NCBI GenBank assembly: GCA_030262895.1
Contig: JAJSZW010000028.1
Span: 1-35,387 of the forward strand
Source of the DNA: Deltaproteobacteria bacterium
Lineage (GTDB): Bacteria > Desulfobacterota > Desulfobacteria > Desulfobacterales > ETH-SRB1
Length of the DNA: 35,387 bases
Reading direction: 5' to 3'
Made by a program: the position numbers and the translations under genes. Shown here piece by piece: positions 32,579 through 35,387 of the stretch. Under the pieces are notes generated by a model. The model worked only from the letters and a program-made list of their open reading frames with translations, was not told the origin of the DNA and searched no databases. The stretch's first letter is position 1, and each line of letters opens with the position of its first letter.

Positions 32579-33220
32579 ATGTCCAACCAAAAAATGCTGA
32601 TAGACCCGTTTAATCCCCAGCCGGAGTTAATTCTGAAAGCAGCCGGCTCAATAAAAAAAGGCGGTCTAGTTCTATTTCCGACAAGATGTCTTTATGGACT
32701 TGGAGCAGATGCATTTAATCCGGAGGCTGTTGACAAGGTTTTCAGGATAAAACAAAGACCATACAACAAACCGGTATCAGTTCTGATAAAGGATATAAAT
32801 GACCTGCATCTACTTGTAAAACATATTCCATCAACTGCAAAATGTATTATGGACTATTTCTGGCCGGGACAAATCACAATTGTATTTGAAGCAAAAAACA
32901 CTATCTCCCGCAATCTTACCGGAGGTACAGGCAAAATCGGCATACGCATGCCGGAACATCCTGTAGCTCTTTCCCTTGTAAAAGAAGTGAATAGCCCGAT
33001 AACAGGAACAAGCGCCAATATATCAGGGCAAGCAGGGTGTTCAGCTATATCTGATCTTGACGTTCAAATTGCCGATAAAATAGATATCATGCTTGATGCA
33101 GGCTTGCTCAAAGGAGGAACAGGCTCGACTGTTATCGATGTTACAACTCCCTTCCCCACAATTTTAAGGGAAGGTTATGTTTCTGCAAAGAATATTTTTT
33201 CGGTTCTTGAGAAAAGATAA
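32579..33220 (+). CDS. tsaC: L-threonylcarbamoyladenylate synthase (TsaC/Sua5/YrdC family)
   Basis: This 213-aa protein makes threonylcarbamoyl-AMP for t6A37 of ANN-decoding tRNAs. It has FPTRCLYGLGADAFN, the K-x-R pair in FRIKQRPYNKP, the strands FWPGQITIVFEA and GKIGIRMPEHPVA, and ITGTSANISGQ. The C-terminal Sua5 domain is absent, so it is the short YrdC-like form. It starts directly after the purD-purE stop (TAG then ATG) and is likely co-translated. Confidence 0.93.
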   Translation: MSNQKMLIDPFNPQPELILKAAGSIKKGGLVLFPTRCLYGLGADAFNPEAVDKVFRIKQRPYNKPVSVLIKDINDLHLLVKHIPSTAKCIMDYFWPGQITIVFEAKNTISRNLTGGTGKIGIRMPEHPVALSLVKEVNSPITGTSANISGQAGCSAISDLDVQIADKIDIMLDAGLLKGGTGSTVIDVTTPFPTILREGYVSAKNIFSVLEKR

Positions 33221-33250
33221 CGCTTTAGCGCTTTTAAATATTATTTTTTC

Positions 33251-33306
33251 GTAGGGGCGATCCTTGAGATCGCCTTGATTAGGGCGAATACAAGATTCGC
33301 CCCTAC
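33251..33306. repeat. GTAGGGGCGA hairpin repeat after tsaC
   Basis: Outer arms GTAGGGGCGA and TCGCCCCTAC flank two small inner hairpins (GGCGATCCTTGAGATCGCC; GGGCGAATACAAGATTCGCC). The outer motif also occurs at 7782-7810. It may help end the ddl-purD-tsaC transcript. Confidence 0.7.
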
Positions 33307-33335
33307 ATGTTTATCCTTGCCTGCCCGCCTGGAGG

Positions 33336-33376
33336 GTTATCCTGTCAGATTCTTTTTCAAAAGGCTAAATTGTTAC
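33336..33376 (-). repeat. 41-bp inverted partner of the repeat at 27472
   Basis: GTTATCCTGTCAGATTCTT onward is the exact reverse complement of 27472-27512. The two copies bracket the DUF1992-to-tsaC block, and each lies within about 200 bp of a tRNA gene. Confidence 0.8.
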
Positions 33377-33392
33377 GAGAAAAGCAATTTTA

Positions 33393-33423
33393 TTGACAAC
33401 AGCCGCTGATTCACATATATAAT
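33393..33423 (+). promoter_or_regulatory. Sigma70-type promoter for tRNA-Leu
   Basis: A consensus TTGACA (33393-33398) is followed by TATATA at 33416 (17-bp spacing) overlapping TATAAT at 33418-33423 (19-bp spacing). Predicted transcription would start about 20 bp before the mature tRNA. Confidence 0.65.
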
Positions 33424-33450
33424 TCAAAATCTGTAAAGTATAAATATTAT

Positions 33451-33537
33451 GCCGGAGTGGTGAAACTGGTAGACGCAGAGGACTCAAAATCCTCCGGGGG
33501 CAACTCCATCTCGGTTCGATTCCGAGCTCCGGCACCA
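33451..33537 (+). tRNA. tRNA-Leu (CAA)
   Basis: The acceptor stem GCCGGAG/CTCCGGC, a class II long variable arm, anticodon stem GAGGA/TCCTC with loop CTCAAAA (anticodon CAA at 33485-33487), T arm TCGGTTCGATTCCGA and an encoded CCA are present. It reads UUG codons. A truncated GGDEF gene begins immediately after its 3' end on the opposite strand, so the tRNA 3' end may be an integration site. Confidence 0.95.
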
Positions 33538-33825
33538 AAAAAAATCATTTCTACCTTGGCGTATTGCCGCATAGAGCTTCTCATCCACTCGCCGGAATAT
33601 ATCTTCTGAACTTTCCTGTTCAGAAAACTCAACCACACCTACACTTACTGTTATTGGTGCATTTATTTCAAATCGATGATTTACAACCACTGAACAGATT
33701 TTAACACTCAATATCCGTGCTCCTTCTAAATCAGTCTCAGGACATATTACTAAAAATTCTTCACTACCCCATCGGCCAGAAATATCCGTGTCTCGTATGT
33801 TATTTTTTAGAAGGATTGATGAAAG
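33538..33825 (-). pseudogene. GGDEF-domain remnant abutting tRNA-Leu
   Basis: The minus-strand frame reads ILLKNNIRDTDISGRWGSEE, FLVICPETDLEGARIL, and the C-terminal APITVSVGVVEFSEQ and DEKLYAAIRQGRNDF. These are the second half of a diguanylate cyclase domain, with the signature degenerate (GSEEF for GGDEF). Upstream it meets a TAA at 33828-33826 and homology stops. Downstream it runs without its own stop into the antisense of tRNA-Leu and ends at 33484. It has lost both ends and is not a functional cyclase. Confidence 0.7.
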
Positions 33826-33933
33826 TTATAAACTTCAAAAATTTACATATCCTGATGCAGAATCACAGCTTTACAATCCCCCATAGATAATGGTAAGTAA
33901 TTAGCTGCTGATCGGAGCGGCTCAGTCCAACAA

Positions 33934-34042
33934 AGTTTTATCCATCATCCCGCTGAGAAAACGTATCGTCCGAGCTTTTCAAACTGTTTCTGCCAAACTG
34001 GGCTTTCCCGTATTCTTGTACTGCGGGACAATGGATAAAACT
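33934..34042. repeat. 109-bp inverted-repeat element in the decayed region
   Basis: The left end AGTTTTATCCATCATCCCGC and the right end GCGGGACAATGGATAAAACT are inverted with two mismatches. No target duplication is clear. The surrounding 33826-34133 holds no recognisable gene. Confidence 0.5.
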
Positions 34043-34133
34043 CTATAGGTTCGGCTTAAAAATGCAGGACTTGAGAGTTCAAATGGAATTTCTATTTTTT
34101 CGCAAGATATATCCCTACGGAAACCAGTGAATC

Positions 34134-35387
34134 ATGCCTAACAAAGAAGCGCAAACTATTACCAGCAATTCTCATTATGGAATATTTAATGGAATTTCAA
34201 AAGGTTGTGAGTTCTAATTAAATTTAAGCAAGTCGGATTTTCTCTTGTTTTTGCGGATTTTCTGTATTTTTTGAAACGCGAATAGAGCCTGCAAAAAATT
34301 ACCAGGCTATCAACTGTTCAGAATAATTGAAAAATATTGTTAAATTCCATAATGAGAATTGCTGAACTATTACTGACCTTCAAGCGAGTTTAAAGACCCT
34401 ATGGGAAAAACAATACCCGAAGCGTGCCAAAGGCGGACGCTGGGCTATGGCTGGATTCGCTTTGCAAGGAAACCTTTTTTTGTTGCGCTTTTTTAAAGGG
34501 CTCGCTGAAGGATGTGAGCCAGGTATGTTGGCAGAAACAGAGGGACTGTCAGATATTATTGAGCCAGGAAATGACAATTTCACTCTCGTCCAAGTAAAAC
34601 GTACCCTTAGTAAACAATCGTTGGTTTTGGCTTTAAGAGAAGCCTACTTGATTACACAAATCTGTATTGACAAACTACCGGAAGCTTTGAAGCACCTTCG
34701 CTTCCAGATTGCCTATCAATCGAGAAAAACTTTTTTGCAGCCAGCGGATATAAAATTTATCAAAGATTTAAATGGAATAGATAATAAACGTACTTGGCAG
34801 CAAATGTTAAAATGTTTTGATGAAACTCCTATTATTCAAATACCTGACCACAGTTGGCAACTCTATCTATTATTGTGGAATGAAGCTATACGAAATCCAA
34901 AATCACTTATTGAAAGGGCGCTGGGACGTTTATTAAAAGCTTTTGATACGTTTAATTATGATCCCGCTGAACTTGTTTATGAATTGGTGGACTTATTTAA
35001 TTCGGAAGAACGTCGTTCAGGCCAAGAAAATTCTTTAGGTCATTTACTTACATCTAAGGATGTAGCACCAGATCCGAAGGCAGACACTCTAACAGGAATA
35101 CTAGCTGGCCAAAGCCCTACTTTTGAACACTGGCTACCAACTTAAGGCGGGACACTTTCCATAGCTCAATCATTTAGAAGTTTTTTTAAAAGATCGTAAA
35201 CAACGCTCAAGAAAACTAGAGACAAAACAAGCTAAAGATGCTTTAGTACTCTTCTACCAAACCTACTATTCAAAATAGTGGAAGGAGAAGAGAAAATTTT
35301 AGAATTGAGAGAGCGTTGTCGTAAAATATTTTCAATATTATCATGCCCGGTTAAATATTCTGTAAGAAAAACAAGCAAACTTGCTCA
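34134..35387 (+). pseudogene. Nuclease-like (DUF4297/Cap4-like N-domain) gene, broken by a MITE and frameshifts
   Basis: The ATG at 34134 starts MPNKEAQTIT, where a 202-bp element plus its duplication interrupts it. The frame resumes as TITDLQASLKTLWEKQYPKR, then GGRWAMAGFALQGNLFLLRF. The pattern AGFxxQ followed by an acidic stretch and FTLVQVKRT resembles the PD-(D/E)xK-type N-domain of DUF4297/Cap4 anti-phage nucleases; this is a pattern match only. After TAA at 35143 the protein continues if single bases are restored near 35142, 35173 and 35272: TLRRDTFHSSII, LEVFLKDRKQRSRKLETKQA, LVLFYQTYYSK, IVEGEEKILELRERCRK. It runs off the window. It is inactive as assembled. Confidence 0.6.
34163..34364. 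mobile_element. 202-bp MITE with perfect 21-bp termini and 9-bp target duplication
   Basis: The termini 34163-34183 and 34344-34364 are exact reverse complements starting CAGCAATTCTCATTATGG. Direct repeats AACTATTAC flank them exactly at 34154-34162 and 34365-34373. The interior is AT-rich with no ORF. It interrupts the nuclease-like gene after codon 10. It is a different family from the 8-bp-duplication MITEs in the window. Confidence 0.88.

Noticed and set aside
33484..33711. Intact 75-aa protein downstream of tRNA-Leu
   Set aside because: Its C-terminus is translated tRNA antisense and its N-terminus is an internal GGDEF position, so it is a gene fragment.

Overview
The window is a stretch of AT-rich bacterial chromosome. 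It holds about 30 housekeeping genes, two tRNA genes and an unusually dense set of small palindromic and transposon-derived repeats. Gene content suggests an anaerobic Desulfobacterota / deltaproteobacterial lineage, probably near Desulfobacterales. Pointers are a DUF3426 zinc-ribbon protein, a HemA-CcsA-siroheme cluster, YhcC and Elp3-like radical SAM proteins, and intergenic palindromes of a kind I associate with that group. The placement is an inference from gene families and style, not from a marker phylogeny.

Layout. (1) 1-3539, minus strand: hisI > hisG > ysxC > era > ATP-grasp protein (cut by the window edge), tightly packed and partly translationally coupled. (2) 3540-4097: two small mobile palindromic elements. 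(3) 4098-6503, plus strand: a class A penicillin-binding protein. (4) 6595-14128, minus strand: a precorrin-2 dehydrogenase, ccsA and hemA (tetrapyrrole and cytochrome c supply), then fabD, dksA, a PHP phosphatase, rnc and a radical SAM protein. (5) 14258-14958: a HEPN/MNT nucleotidyltransferase pair of toxin-antitoxin type. (6) 15427-18117, minus strand: yhcC-like radical SAM > DHH phosphoesterase > metallo-beta-lactamase-fold hydrolase, overlapping end to start. (7) 18489-21550: a PilB/GspE-type ATPase with two N-terminal MshEN-like (c-di-GMP binding) modules, convergent with and overlapping an HD-GYP (c-di-GMP phosphodiesterase) membrane protein. (8) 21743-27089, plus strand: mnmG, a CbpA-like DnaJ protein, hpt and a DUF3426 protein. 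(9) 27300-33220: tRNA-Met, a DUF1992 gene, a SHOCT protein, ddl, an ATP-grasp protein, a purD-purE fusion and tsaC. (10) 33451-35387: tRNA-Leu, then a degraded accessory zone with a GGDEF remnant abutting the tRNA and a nuclease-like gene broken by a small transposon and three frameshifts.

The most notable signal is the repeat landscape. One family (three copies: 3852-4050, 8537-8585, 28125-28224) has GTAA-type termini and exact 8-bp target duplications, which fits non-autonomous IS66-family derivatives. A separate 202-bp element (34163-34364) has a perfect 21-bp terminal inverted repeat and a 9-bp duplication. Removing it restores the reading frame of the broken nuclease-like gene exactly. 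Many intergenic regions carry palindromes built from degenerate 7-bp units (GGTTCAC, TTAGCTA, CTTCAAC and TTTCAAG classes). Because 7 is not a multiple of 3, such arrays offer start or stop codons in every frame. Several genes here (PHP gene, rnc, the radical SAM gene at both ends, mnmG, hpt) take their stop or start codon from a repeat. No transposase gene is present, so all these elements would have to be mobilised from elsewhere.
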